NCBI GenBank assembly: GCA_006937955.1
Contig: SSNP01000080.1
Location: 850,597 to 914,596 of the forward strand
DNA length: 64,000 nucleotides
Source of the DNA: Pachypanchax playfairii
Lineage: Eukaryota; Chordata; Actinopteri; Cyprinodontiformes; Aplocheilidae
Direction: 5' to 3'
This document shows, piece by piece, positions 50,001 to 61,513 of the stretch. Below the pieces are notes generated by a model that saw nothing but the letters and a program-made list of their open reading frames with translations, ran no database searches and was not told the DNA's origin. How positions within the stretch are numbered: position 1 is the first letter of the stretch; each line of letters begins with the position of its first letter. The position numbers and the translations under genes were made by a program.

Positions 50001-53000
50001 TACTGCATGGAAGCCAAATCCTGAGCCGTCTGCTGCAAAGACTACAGAGTCCGTGTCTTTGGAAGAACAGAAACAACCCCTGAAATCTTTGTATCCCCAC
50101 ACTAAGAGCCCGATAGTCCAGAAGCATCAGCAGATTCCACCAGAGAGCATCTCTCTGGCTTCAAACAAGCCAAACATCAGACCTATCCAGACCAATAGAG
50201 TTCCTGTTTCTGTTTCTCCATCTGATTGGCGGCAGCAGTCTAAAGACGCAGGTGTCTCTTCTCCACATGTCGTGCCATTGGTAACCAAAGAAAGCCAGCC
50301 GCCATCCTCAGACTCTGAAAAGCGGGAGATTGATTGTGGTACCAGTGACTTGAGACAGATTCTTAAGAAACATAAAACGCCTCCAGTCCAAGGGGTTGTT
50401 TCTATTCCCAGTAGTCTGTCTAACCCTCGAGATCAGAACCCACCTGAAAGTAATATTCCATTAACAGCTGTTGTTCCAAATAAGTCGCCACACCCTGATA
50501 GTAAACTGTCAAGTCATTCAGCCCCGCCCATTCGACCCCCAGCACCATTCACATCCTCCGAGACAAAATCTGTGATCTCTGTTATCGCAACTGCAACTTC
50601 TGTTATCAGTCGTGTTTGCAACCCTCATGAGCCTGAAGAAAAAGTGAACATGAACGTTGGAAATCCTTGTATGGAGATGACTTTACCCAAAGCTGCTTAT
50701 AGACCAATTAAAGATGACAGTGGATCGTACCACGGACCACCTGATGAAGGTGAAAGTGCTGCACGCTTCATTGTTGAGAGCTCCAGTCTCAGTACTGGTT
50801 CTTGTACTGGTCTTAGAGTAAATACATCTGAAGGAGTGGTACTACTGAGCCACTCAGGCCAAAAAACAGAGGGACCTCAGAGGATTAGTGCCAAGATTAG
50901 TCCCATCCCACCACCAACATCAGGAGACATGGAATCTCAGCAGTTAGTGCCCATGCCCCAGCTTAAACAGGAAATGTATGGTCATCATCAGGCAGGGCTT
51001 CAAAAGGGGTCGGATCATGGGCATTCTGGTAAACCTCAGTCAGCTCTGTCTTCTATTAAACATGAAAGCAGTGGGCTGGAAAAGTTGGATTCTGCTTACC
51101 AGTCTGGACCTCCGGGAGTCGTGAAGCGTCTTCCTCAGAGTAACCAGGTGATGGGTTATCATCAAGACTTCATGCAGTTAAAACATCAAAAGAAAACTGA
51201 CAGCGCCGACCCACATGGCACAGATGGAACTAAATCATCTTGGAACGCTGCTGTAAGTCCTGCAATTAGCCCCCACATGCCCTCCCCACCTGGAAACCAT
51301 GTAGGGTTCGTTACGTCAGCTGGTGAAAGAGCAACGTTGCATGTCAGTGGAATTAAACAAGAACCACGATCTCCACGTAAGTCTGGCCATCCACACTCTC
51401 AGTTTGCTAAGGTGTCCTCACCCATAGGTTCCTCCTCACCCAAGGGCATATCTGTGATGTTAACATCTGGCCATTCTGCCATGCAACAGTTTATTACTAG
51501 TGTACACCATCCAGAGCAGTCAGTTATCATCCCGCCCCACAGTGTACCTGGAGGACTGGGCCGGATGTCTCCTCACTGTGTCTCACAGTCAATTCCAGTG
51601 GGACATCTTGTTCAGGGGGATGTTAGGGTCAACACTCCTCCTCTACCTGTCATGAACTACGGGAGGCAAAGTGAGCCGCTGGCCTCGCCCTGGCCTGGTT
51701 CGATGCAGCCACGGTCTTCCTCACCTCAGGCTGCTGGCAGAGACAAAGTTCTCAAAGTTAATCATGGTTCTTTAAGGAACCATGAAGGGGAACAGGAAGA
51801 GTCCAGACACTTACACCAAGCAGGAAGACCAGCTGCCGCTCTGCAGTCAGATCCTCGTGGGCCTTTAAGAAGTGGCGTTCCTTTGGAAACATACATGGCT
51901 CAGAGAGAGATGCGTCACTCTGGACATATTCAAGAAACTCTTCCTCCATCTTTGTCTCCAAGACCACACGTTTTGCAAAAAGTTGTTACTGAAAAGGATC
52001 TAAAGTCATTAGAAGCAATGAGACCGCACTCTCCTCTTCCAAAGGATGTCATGATGGGGGTCAGGCAGTCTGGTCCCACTATGGCGTCTCCCCAGAGAGT
52101 TCAGCTAATGCCGTCAGGACCCAGTGGGCCTTTCCCAGAATACCCTGGGATGTGCTCAAACCGCATCCATTCTCAGATGGCAGAAACATCTGTTGGACAT
52201 AGTCAACCACAGCTGAATGTCCCTCCAGCCATGGTGAGTTATCTGGACTTACACCTCCAGCATAAATGACTTTCATTATATCAGGATGTGGTTTGGTTAG
52301 AAGCAGTGGAACCAGCGTTACTCACCTCACATGTCAGTGTTTATAATGTCCTTACTGATTTGAGTGTGTTGCTTCTAATATAACATGTTGTCTTGAACCC
52401 GTAGGGTTCAGATCTTCAGACAAAACCGGATGGCAAGATGACGCAGCCTGTTAATATGGTTCAGTTGCTCACGGTAAGAAATAACTCATCACAGCAGTAT
52501 AAGCATTGGTTTCAACAATGGCTCTGTTTGTCTTACATACTTGTGTTTTTGTTTTTTGCTCTGATACAGAAATACCCCATTGTATGGCAAGGCCTTCTGG
52601 CACTGAAGAATGACACAGCTGCAGTCCAGTTGCATTTCGTGTGTGGGAACAAAGCTCTGGCTCATCGATCGCTGCCTCTACAAGAAGGAGGCGCTCTGCT
52701 CAGGATCGTCCAGAGAATGAGACTAGAGGCTTCACAGCTGGACAGCGTCGCCAGGAGAATGACAGTATGTAGATTATTTATTACCACCACCGAGTTCTCC
52801 CACCACTATCCAGGTACTGCTGATACTCTGGTTGTATAGCATGAAGTTAAGTTGAGAGAAAATCCACAAGAAAACTGCTGCAGAAGAAATATTAATAACA
52901 TTAATAACAGTTGAATTAACGATGAGATCGGCGCTGAATGGAGACTGTCATGGTTAAGGAATCCACTAATGTCAGAAGATAAATGAGGACTATTAGTTTC

Positions 53001-53815
53001 AGGTTTAAATCATTATGGGGACACGAGCTGCTCGGAGGACTGAGGGCTTCTAATTCAACCGAGTGATTTTTAGGTTCAGATTGACGTGAAACTGTTTTTT
53101 CTTTCTTCAGGGAGACAGTGATTTCTGTCTTCTCCTCGCGTTGCCATGTGGACGTGATCAAGACGACGTTATAAACCAAACTCAAGCTCTAAAAGCTGCA
53201 TTTATCAACTACCTGCAGGCAAAGTTGGCAGCTGGGATCATCAATATCCCCAATCCAGGTTCCAACCAGGTGAGACGTGATTCTTCTGTAACGGTTTGAA
53301 ATCCATTCACACGCGTGTTGATGGCAAATTCCAAGAAATCAGGTCGTCTGTATTTAAGATCAGACATCGCTGCAATGCGTCAGCTGACTAAAACACAGCA
53401 GAACGGTTCCTGCTGTGTTCTCCACGAGTTCCTTAGAACTTCTTACATGTTTGAATTTTCAGGAGAAACATTTTGATTCAAAAAGATAAAAATATATTTG
53501 TAATCTTGTTTTCTAGTTACTGACTGGTTCCCCGATGAACTTCTAAATACACTGTATGTTGTCTAAACCAATAATATACAGTAACTGTATTCAGACGTCA
53601 GGACTTTGTTACTGTAATAATATATTAGACAGTTGTTGTGATCACTAATCCAGATGTTTGCCTGATGTTTGTGCTTCTTCCAGCCTGCCTATGTGCTTCA
53701 GATTTTCCCTCCCTGTGAGTTTTCCCAGAGCCACTTGTCGCAGCTCGCCCCCGACCTTCTGAACCGGATCTCCAGCATCTCGCCTCACCTCATGATTGTC
53801 ATCACCTCTGTGTAA
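38013..53815 (+). CDS. spen: Spen family transcriptional repressor (SHARP/Msx2-interacting protein)
   Basis: Fifteen coding exons: 38013-38095, 39171-39485, 41895-42371, 42516-42670, 43498-43698, 43829-43980, 44063-44188, 44280-44393, 44490-44603, 44690-44790, 45036-52233, 52405-52473, 52570-52764, 53111-53269 and 53684-53815 (9591 nt, 3196 residues; human 3664 from memory). Four RRMs lie at about residues 6-80 (RHLWVGNLPEHV), 330-405 (GIKVQNLPVRS), 434-505 (TLFIGNLEKTTS) and 513-590 (CVWINGLTP). The 7,198-bp exon 11 encodes the long charged, disordered middle with LVHEVGKPP, DLEPGEV, TITPDTKALLERAKSLSSSR, ARKRRFAD and GLRVNTSEGVVLLS. The SPOC domain fills the last 165 residues, including KYPIVWQGLLALKNDTAAVQ, QRMRLEAS and PCGRDQDDV, and ends SPHLMIVITSV. 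The protein is a nuclear RNA-binding corepressor scaffold recruiting SMRT/NCoR-HDAC, acting in Notch/RBPJ and Xist silencing in mammals. Confidence 0.96.
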
Positions 53816-55202
53816 CCGTCACATGGTCAGCTGCTCCCCACAAGCCTCAGGAAACCAGAGGAAGAGATATATACAGATATATATACACGTTTTTCCTGGA
53901 TGTGATGGGAAATGTATAGGATGTACATTACAAACACTTTTTTTACATCAGTCTTTTTTTCTTTTGTCACTCCTGTCTGGTGTTTTTGTCCTCAGAACTC
54001 AGGGATGGAACAAACCAGAAAGAGTCTTACTTGACCATTTCTCTGCTGTATTTCTATTTATTAAAGTTTTATCTTGGTGTTTGGAGATGCTCTGAAGAAG
54101 AAAAAAAAATCAGGATGTTTAAACATGAATCCACGAGTCCCATTTCTTTTTTTCTTTCTTTTTAATCATGTTTTCACCTCTTCACAGCAGCTGTTTCACC
54201 CAACGGCTCAAAGACATTTCAATCTGTATTTTTAATTATGTACAGACTTCCTCACTTGGGTTTCATATGAGGGAGAAGAATTCTAAAAATCTATGAAGAT
54301 CCCACCGAGGACCACGTTCCTTTAACAGCGCCTTCGGACACTACTGAAGCAGTCGCACGTCTGGCTCCTGCCTTTTGCGTTGAACAAGCCTCAGTATGAC
54401 GTGGGGAGGGGGTCAGAATATAAAACTTTGTAAATATTTTAAATATTTAAACATCAGTGGAACTTGGACAGTTTTAGAGAGACTTAAAATCTGGGACATA
54501 TCAGAACACAGAGGAGTGGGTCTAAACGGATTCTTAATTTTTGGGTGTAAATACTTGTAACACAAGAAGGTTGGCAGACTCGATGTGGAGTCTGCAGATG
54601 GCACTTCATATTTTGTAACTGAAATAAAAAAAAGTCCAGAAAAAAAATGAAGATTTAAGAAAATTCTTTATTTTTTGTGATTTGTATTTTCCAATATGAA
54701 CTTACTGGTTTTTGTTTTTAACACTGAAGGAGCAGGATGTTACATCAACGGGTGCCGGGCAGATTTGAGTCACTTTGCTGCTAATGGATGAAAAATTCAG
54801 CAGCTTTTATTTCTGTTTACACTCAGAACATGTTTCATCTCGAGCTGAGTTTCACATCCCTCCGGTTTTTATTGATTTATGGTGGAGTTATGTTTGTAAA
54901 AAAAATCTGACTGTAATATAACAAACATCCTAAAAAAATCTATTTTTATAACATGAACTTTGTTACAAAATGTAATAATTGCTTTTTTCTACTGCAGGAT
55001 TCCAGAAAATCAGTTCTTTTATTGACACATTTGAATGTTGGATTAAAGGTTAAAATGACAAAAAAATGGAAGAAAAAAACAGGAGACTTTTAACCTTGAT
55101 TAAAATAAAACTTTTGCCTCATTTCACAGACGGTGTTGTTTATAACAGCTTGTTGACAAATAGCTGTTAAATGCAGAAACATGCTTGTTTACATGTGGGA
55201 TC
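53816..55202. other. convergent 3' region of spen and prkar2a
   Basis: spen (plus) and prkar2a (minus) converge here. About 800 bp after the spen stop lies AATAAA, and on the minus strand TTTATT at 55018-55023 is a candidate signal for prkar2a. No other gene was found. The junction separates a human 1p36 block from a 3p21 block. Confidence 0.5.
54623..54628 (+). terminator. spen polyadenylation signal (AATAAA)
   Basis: AATAAA lies about 810 bp downstream of the spen stop codon, directly followed by an A-rich stretch. Confidence 0.5.
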
Positions 55203-57629
55203 TTAGTGTTTGACGTCATCACTGGAGCCAAACAGCGCCACCAGCTGATCCTGGTACTGACAGATGTTTCTCTTCATGATGTCCATGCAGGGTCCCAACA
55301 AGCGCTCGAAAGCCTGAATGTCAATCACTGGAAGGGGGCAGAGACATCGCAGGTTTTAGGTTTGAGAACTGGATCACAGTCAAACACTATTAGTCTCGTG
55401 CAGGACTCGGGATCTACAGCTGGTTTCTCCACATTTTTACTCTGAACACAAAATAGCTGCTCAGTTTGTGCAGCATGAACAGATTCCTGACATCAGAATG
55501 AGTTCTCCATCCGGTTGGATGGGACTCACTCTGCTTGTGCTAGATTGTGACCTGATTATCGACTTTCTGAAACAAATTGATTTGTAAGTGATAAAACGCC
55601 GCCTCCATCTCTCTGTTAGACGCAGAGAGTCATATAACATCTGTCAAATTTAATCACATTTAAAAGGAGAAAGGACATCTGGGTCACAAAGTTCATCCAT
55701 TCTGACTTTTTAAAAGCTTTTGAAAAGATTTACAGTATATTTTCATTGTTTTTATTTACTGTTTCATCTTTCCATGAAAAAGTGGTGCATAAAGTGTTAA
55801 ACAAACCTAAACATCTGGTCGGCCCCACGGCGTAGACTGATGCTGCACGAGGTTTGTTGGTGACCAGAGCGAGTTCTCCGAAGTACTGACCTCTGGAGCA
55901 ACGAGCCACTTCCACCTCGGCGTTATCCTGCTGGCCCGGCTTCACCTGCAGCACACACAGTTCTCCTGAAACCTGAGCCAGCAGGGGAACAGTTCCCTGA
56001 TTTGACTGTAAAAACTGTATTTACTTTGGGTTTGATCATTATCTTCACCTCTCCTGATTCCACGATGTAGAAACAGTCGGCCTTCTCGCCCTGGAAGCAA
56101 CAGAAGTCTTTTATTAATTCTCATCTACGATCAAATAAAAAGCAACAACATGAAACTCTGTACCTGTGCTATAATACGCTCCCCGTCACTGAAGGCTCGA
56201 GCTCCCAGCACATCAACAATCTTCATCCTCTCAGACAGCTGCAGTGAAGCAGAGCAGCACATCAAACACACACATGAATGTTTTCAGTGTGTGCGGCGAG
56301 CTACGAACCTCCAGACACTTCAGGAGTGGGACGCACTCTATGAAGGCCTCGTACGTCCTCCTCTTCTTTGCGTTGTTTTTTACAATCAGCCGGTGAAACG
56401 TCGCTCGATCCTGATGGAGCATCAGATCACGTTATGTTCAGTGTTTCGTGTTTACGTGGCAGCAGACGTGCGACACTCACCAGACCCCAGAGAGCACCTT
56501 CCTCTGTGGCCACGATTGTAGCAGCTCGGGGCGTGTTGTACATGAGAGCCAGCTCCCCGAAACTCCCCTTGTTGTTATACTTCCCAACACACACGCTCTT
56601 TCCATCCTTCGCCACATAAATATCGTACACTCCTCTGGAATCACATCACAGGATGTAGATTATCACATCATGTCATCGTATTATATCAGGAGAGGACAAG
56701 TATGTTTGAAATGTCTTTAAGAAACAGCTGGAAGTCGTCACCTCACCTCTCTATGACATAGAAGTTATCCCCATCGTCTCCTTGGTCAATGATGTGCTCC
56801 TGAGGTTTGACCAGCACCTCGAACATGGCGTCCAACACCTCCGACAGCTGCTCCTGCAGGACAACACGGAAAGCAAGAAAATCTTCATTTGAACTCGAGA
56901 AAGTTTGTTGTTTGTGATTTCACCGTGTTTCTATCGATATGACCTGAACACAGTTACAGAAGTAAATAACAAATAACTTATTTATCCACTATTGATCGAT
57001 TCCAAACCATGATACTCCCTCCGCTGTGTCTCAGACTGTTTGTACCTTCTCCAGAGTTTTAAACAGCAGGATGTCTTTGCACGCTTCCTGGAGTCGCCTG
57101 CGCTGCTCGTCTGTTTTGGGATGAACGACCTGAGGCTGCGTGTTGTCGTCTACATCATCATCAGGGTCGTACGCTTCTGCACAAACTGCAGCAGGACAAA
57201 GCAGTTCAAACCCTGGACCCGCTTCATCACATTCAGAAAGCATTTGTCTTTCAGTTACTGACCTGCAACCCGGCGATTGGGTCGATTTCGGGTGAACTCT
57301 GAAACAAAGAGTCAAAGGTCAACACATTAAAGTCAGTGTAAGATGCTTGTCATGTTGTGGTGTTCCAGCTCACTGGGAGTTTCCTTCTCCTCCTCCTCTT
57401 CATCGTTTTCACTCGACTTGTTTGAAACTGTTTCAGAAGGGACGTCCTTCCCTGCAGGACTGACGTTGGACTTCCTGGCTTGCTGTTCGTTCTTCTGATT
57501 CTCCAGGATGCGGGTGAAATGCTGCACGGCAAATTCAGCCAAGTTCTGAGGCCTCTGACGAAGCACCTCCACCGTGTAGCCCTGCAGCAGCTCCTTCAAA
57601 CCAGCCGGGATCTCAGCGTTACTCATCAT
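55203..57629 (-). CDS. prkar2a: cAMP-dependent protein kinase type II-alpha regulatory subunit
   Basis: Ten coding exons: 57374-57629, 57263-57298, 57046-57185, 56747-56853, 56481-56634, 56309-56410, 56164-56238, 56025-56090, 55807-55945 and 55203-55327 (1200 nt, 399 residues; human RII-alpha 404 from memory). Two start codons are adjacent (57629, 57626). The dimerisation/docking domain, which binds AKAPs, is residues 1-45 (IPAGLKELLQGYTVEVLRQ). An acidic linker and the inhibitor segment follow, then cAMP site A (FGELALMYNTPRAATIV, about 205-221) and site B (FGELALVTNKPRAASVYAV, about 334-352), each with the Glu and Arg that hold cAMP phosphate. The protein keeps PKA catalytic subunits inactive until cAMP binds. 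Oddity: the inhibitor site reads R94-R95-V96-A97-V98, where RII normally has a phosphorylatable Ser. RII-alpha is favoured over beta by length and by the slc25a20 neighbour. Confidence 0.92.
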
Positions 57630-58308
57630 GTAGCTTCAGACGCCTGGAGTTTAATTCTAACACGTCTAGAAGAACTTCATCCCCTCAGAATGAACTTCTT
57701 AAAATCCAAAATATGTCGACATCAGTGGCACCGAACACTGTTTGATGTCCACGCTGCGTGTCAGAGAAGGAACAACTCTCCCTCTCCATCTCTGCACTGT
57801 ATCGATCTCTTGATGGAGCTCAGCCTGTCGGAAAGTATTGATCTAAACTTTTCACATTGTTTGTAATTAAAGGCTGACCGATGGATTTTAGCTTGAAACG
57901 AGAGGGAGGTGTTCAGATTTTATTCTCAGCAGTTTTACCCTCAGATTATCTTTATTTACCAACTTCAAACTTTTTATTTATTAACTTTCTTCTCAAACTA
58001 TTTCAATCTGCAATGATGTATAACATTCTTCCAGTTTTACACTGAGTTGCATCATTGAAACACGAGGTCGTCTCCTCCAAAGATCCCATTTTCAAACAGA
58101 CTGAGTCTGACATTTACGTACATATAATAATATATTATAATAACTTCCTTTTGACACATTTGCTGTTTGTATGAACCTCCTTCATGTAAATCTGTTGACT
58201 GTCAATCTATCAAGTTAAATATCCTCCATCATTCAGAAGTCATTCTTCTGTTTCTCTCCTCTGGTTCAGTTCCAGCTCTCCTCAAAACAGCAACAATTAC
58301 ATCTAATA
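57630..58308. other. prkar2a upstream flank, no gene
   Basis: 5' flank of prkar2a up to the Tc1 insertion. No CpG island, gene or repeat was recognised; open frames here are short. Confidence 0.35.
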
Positions 58309-58310
58309 TA

Positions 58311-59912
58311 CAGTGGGGCAAAAAAGTATTTAGTCAGCCACCAATTGTGTAAGTTCTCCCACTTAAAAAGATCAGAGAGGCCTGTAATTTTCATCATAGG
58401 TATACCTCAACTATGAGAGACAAAATGAGGAAAAAAAATCCAGAAAATCCCATTGTCTGATTTTTAAAGAATTTATTTGCAAATTATGGTGGAAAATAAG
58501 TATCTGGTCAATAACAAAAGTTAATCTCAATACTTTGTTATATAGCCTTTGTTGGCAATGACAGAGGTCAAACGTTTTCTGTAAGTCTTCACAAGGTTTT
58601 CACACACTGTTGCTGGTATTTTGGCCCATTCCTCCATGCAGATCTCCTCTAGAGCAGTGATGTTTTGGGGCTGACGCTGGGCAACATGGACTTTCAACTC
58701 CCTCCAGAGATTTTCTATGGGGTTGAGATCTGGAGACTGGCTAGGCCACTCCAGGACCTTGAAATGCTTCTTACGAAGCCACTCCTTCGTTGCCCGGGCG
58801 GTGTGTTTGGGATCATTGTCATGCTGAAAGACCCAGCCACGTCTCATTTTCAATGCCCTTGCTGATGGAAGGAGGTTTTCACTCAAAATCTTACGATACA
58901 TGGCCCCATTCATTCTTTCCTTTACACGGATCAGTCGTCCTGGTCCCCTTGCAGAAAAACAGCCCCAAAGCATGATGTTTCCACCCCCATGCTTTACAGT
59001 AGGTATGGTGTTCTCTGGATCCAACTCAGCATTCTTTCCCCTCCAAACACGACAAGTTGAGTTTCTACCAAAAAGTTCTATTTTGGTTTCATCTGACCAT
59101 ATGATGTTCTCCCAATCCTCTTCTGGATCATCCAAATGCTCTCTAGCAAACCGCAGACGGGCCTGGACGTGTCCTGGCTTCAGCAGGGGGACACGTCTGG
59201 CACTGCAGGATTTGAGTCCCTGGCGGCGTAGTGTGTTACTGATGGTAGCCTTTGTTACTTTGGTCCCAGCTCTCTGCAGGTCATTCACTAGGTCCCTCCG
59301 TGTGGTTCTGGGATTTTTGCTCACCGTTCTTGTGATCATTTTGACCCCACGGGGTGAGATCTTGCGTGGAGCCCCAGATCGAGGGAGATTATCAGTGGTC
59401 TTGTATGTCTTCCATTTTCTAATAATTGCTTCCACAGTTGATTTCTTCACACCAAGCTGCTTACCTATTGCAGATTCAGTCTTCCCAGCCTGGTGAAGGT
59501 CTACAATTTTGTTTCTGGTGTCCTTTGACAGCTCTTTGGTCTTGGCCATAGTGGAGTTTGGAACGTGACTGTTTGAGGTTGTGGACAGGTGTCTTTTATA
59601 CTGATAACGAGTTCACACAGGTGCCATTAATACAGGTAACGAATGGAGGACCGAGGAGCCTCTTAAAGAAGTTACAGGTCTGTGAAAGCCAGAAATCTTA
59701 CTTGTTTGTAGGTGACCAAATACTTATTTTCCACCATAATTTGCAAATAAATTCTTTAAAAATCAGACAATGTGATTTTTTGGATTTTTTTTTCTCATTT
59801 TGTCTCTCATAGTTGAGGTATACCTGTGATGAAAATTACAGGCCTCTCTGATCTTTTTAAGTGGGAGAACTTACACAATTGGTGGCTGACTAAATACTTT
59901 TTTGCCCCACTG
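58311..59912 (-). mobile_element. full-length Tc1-like DNA transposon, apparently intact
   Basis: A 1,602-bp element flanked by TA target duplications (58309-58310, 59913-59914). The terminal inverted repeats are about 200 bp each (58311-58510 and 59713-59912), begin CAGTGGGGCAAAAAAGTATT, and differ at only about five positions. Inside is one uninterrupted transposase gene on the minus strand. The TIR similarity plus the open frame indicate a young insertion. It sits about 0.7 kb upstream of the prkar2a start codon. Confidence 0.97.
58527..59549 (-). CDS. Tc1-like transposase, DD34E
   Basis: 340 residues, the same length as the reconstructed fish Tc1 transposase Sleeping Beauty. The N-terminal paired-type DNA-binding half contains two helix-turn-helix regions (about residues 1-50 and 60-115) joined by a GRPR-like hinge (RSGAPRK). 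The RNase H-like catalytic core has D153 (IIWSDETKIELF), D244 (QHDNDPKHTA) and E279 (LNPIENLWREL), a DD34E triad at the expected positions, plus the glycine-rich KHGGGNIMLWGCFSA box. It catalyses cut-and-paste transposition into TA sites by binding the inverted repeats. No stop, frameshift or missing catalytic residue is visible, so the protein could be functional; expression is unknown. Confidence 0.95.
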   Translation of the reverse strand: MAKTKELSKDTRNKIVDLHQAGKTESAIGKQLGVKKSTVEAIIRKWKTYKTTDNLPRSGAPRKISPRGVKMITRTVSKNPRTTRRDLVNDLQRAGTKVTKATISNTLRRQGLKSCSARRVPLLKPGHVQARLRFAREHLDDPEEDWENIIWSDETKIELFGRNSTCRVWRGKNAELDPENTIPTVKHGGGNIMLWGCFSARGPGRLIRVKERMNGAMYRKILSENLLPSARALKMRRGWVFQHDNDPKHTARATKEWLRKKHFKVLEWPSQSPDLNPIENLWRELKVHVAQRQPQNITALEEICMEEWAKIPATVCENLVKTYRKRLTSVIANKGYITKY

Positions 59913-59914
59913 TA

Positions 59915-61513
59915 TATAAACAAGTTATTTAGATTCTAATCATTTTAAATCGATCAGAAGTCCTGGAATAAAACAGTTGACATTTATTTCAGTAATAATG
60001 TTTCTGAAGTTTCACTTTGCTTTCTGTTCACAGCAGAAACGATGCAGGTGAAGATCACATTACCTTTTCAAGGTGGATTCTGGATTTATTCTCAATATGT
60101 AAGACATCACTGCAGCTTCTTCTGGTTTACTTTATTGTTCTACAGATATAAGTTCCACTGTTATGCATCAACCACAGTCTCTTTATTCCTGAGCTGAATA
60201 TCCAAACTCAGATAAAATCTACATTAAACAGGAGGCGGTCTCAGATCTCACTTCTGCTGCATTCAGACTTCTTCTAAACAAGGTGAAACAGCTGATTACA
60301 ACATCTCACATAAACAACTCTCAGGAGGGTCGGGTGTGTCAGTGACCCTTGTGACTTTAACAAGTCTTCTGAAGTCTGCAACTCTCAGGATCAGAACTGA
60401 AGAAGTCTTTAGGATGGAAGGTGAAATGTCCAGTTGTCCTTTTGTAAAACTCATCGTTCATACCTTAAATAACTCACTGGGCTCCGCCCACTTCACTTCA
60501 CCTGAATTTGGAAGCCTAATGGTTTCAGGTAAAGCGTTCGCATCAATAACTGATTTGTAAGATGAAGTTAGCATCACTCGTCAGATGGACATGAATGTTC
60601 ATGAACTTTGTTAAAGTGGATTTGTGCTAAAATCTTCTAGAACCTGCAGAAATCAGTGTTTTCTGCTTTCAGTGAAGAACAAGGTCTGTTAGTGACGAGT
60701 TAGAGACACAAAAAAACTGTGACAAAATTTAGTCACAAAGTCTTTGAACTTATTTACTCAAATTTTATTTGGTCACCAACATTTCCCAAAGTCGTCTCAG
60801 AGTTCTCCCACTTCCAGACGGGTTCCAGGCACACACAACAACGCTGAGATTAATCCGAGGTAAAGTTTGTCTCGCAGTTTGTTTGGAACATCTTCTTAGA
60901 AGCGAGACGCCAGCGAAGCTCCAAGACTCACATGAAGAAAACACAGAACTCTCACACATGTTTAAAAACTTCTGGAAACTTTAGGAATCCAGTCGACGTC
61001 AGACATGCACATCTGTGCACATCTGTGCAAAGAGTTTTAGTTGAACAGGAAACGTTCCTGTGATCACTGAAGTTATCGGATTAAAGAATAACAAAAAGAC
61101 TAAAACAACACAAAGTATTAAAGACAGACCAGTTTTATATTTTCTTTAGATGATTACATTCATATAACGATCAATCACTCTCAATCAGTTTCACATCAAG
61201 GTGCTGAGAGCTCCGGCACACACTGAACAACTAAATGCACCTTCTTCCTTTCGTAAGGCACGTGATCTCTTCACTCCTTTCACATTAAAAATAACTAAAA
61301 AAACAAAGATGATACTAAAGGAGTGAGATTATTTGGCTGTCTGTGTGTGTGAACTGTCACTATTTCACCTCGTTCTCAGCAGCTGTGATTTCTCCACCGA
61401 CGGTACCACAATGCCCCAAATATAATCAAGTACATCATAAGAAATCTGTGAACATCTCTTCATGTGATTCTCTGTGTGTGTGTGTGTGCGTGTGTGTTCC
61501 AGGGATGAATCCG
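59915..61513. other. intergenic and slc25a20 3' UTR
   Basis: No gene recognised. A short segment near 60390-60450 resembles the tail of a dispersed fish repeat. A TG microsatellite is at 61470-61496. The part adjoining 61514 should be slc25a20 3' UTR, since the gene runs on the minus strand. Confidence 0.4.

Noticed and set aside
58900..59496. 198-codon plus-strand frame in the Tc1 element
   Set aside because: It is the antisense of the transposase gene; the minus-strand frame has all family motifs.
60390..60450. GAAGAAGTCTTTAGGATGGA followed by AGGTGAAATG, similar to a tail motif of fish retroelements
   Set aside because: Too short and degraded to name a family or set borders.
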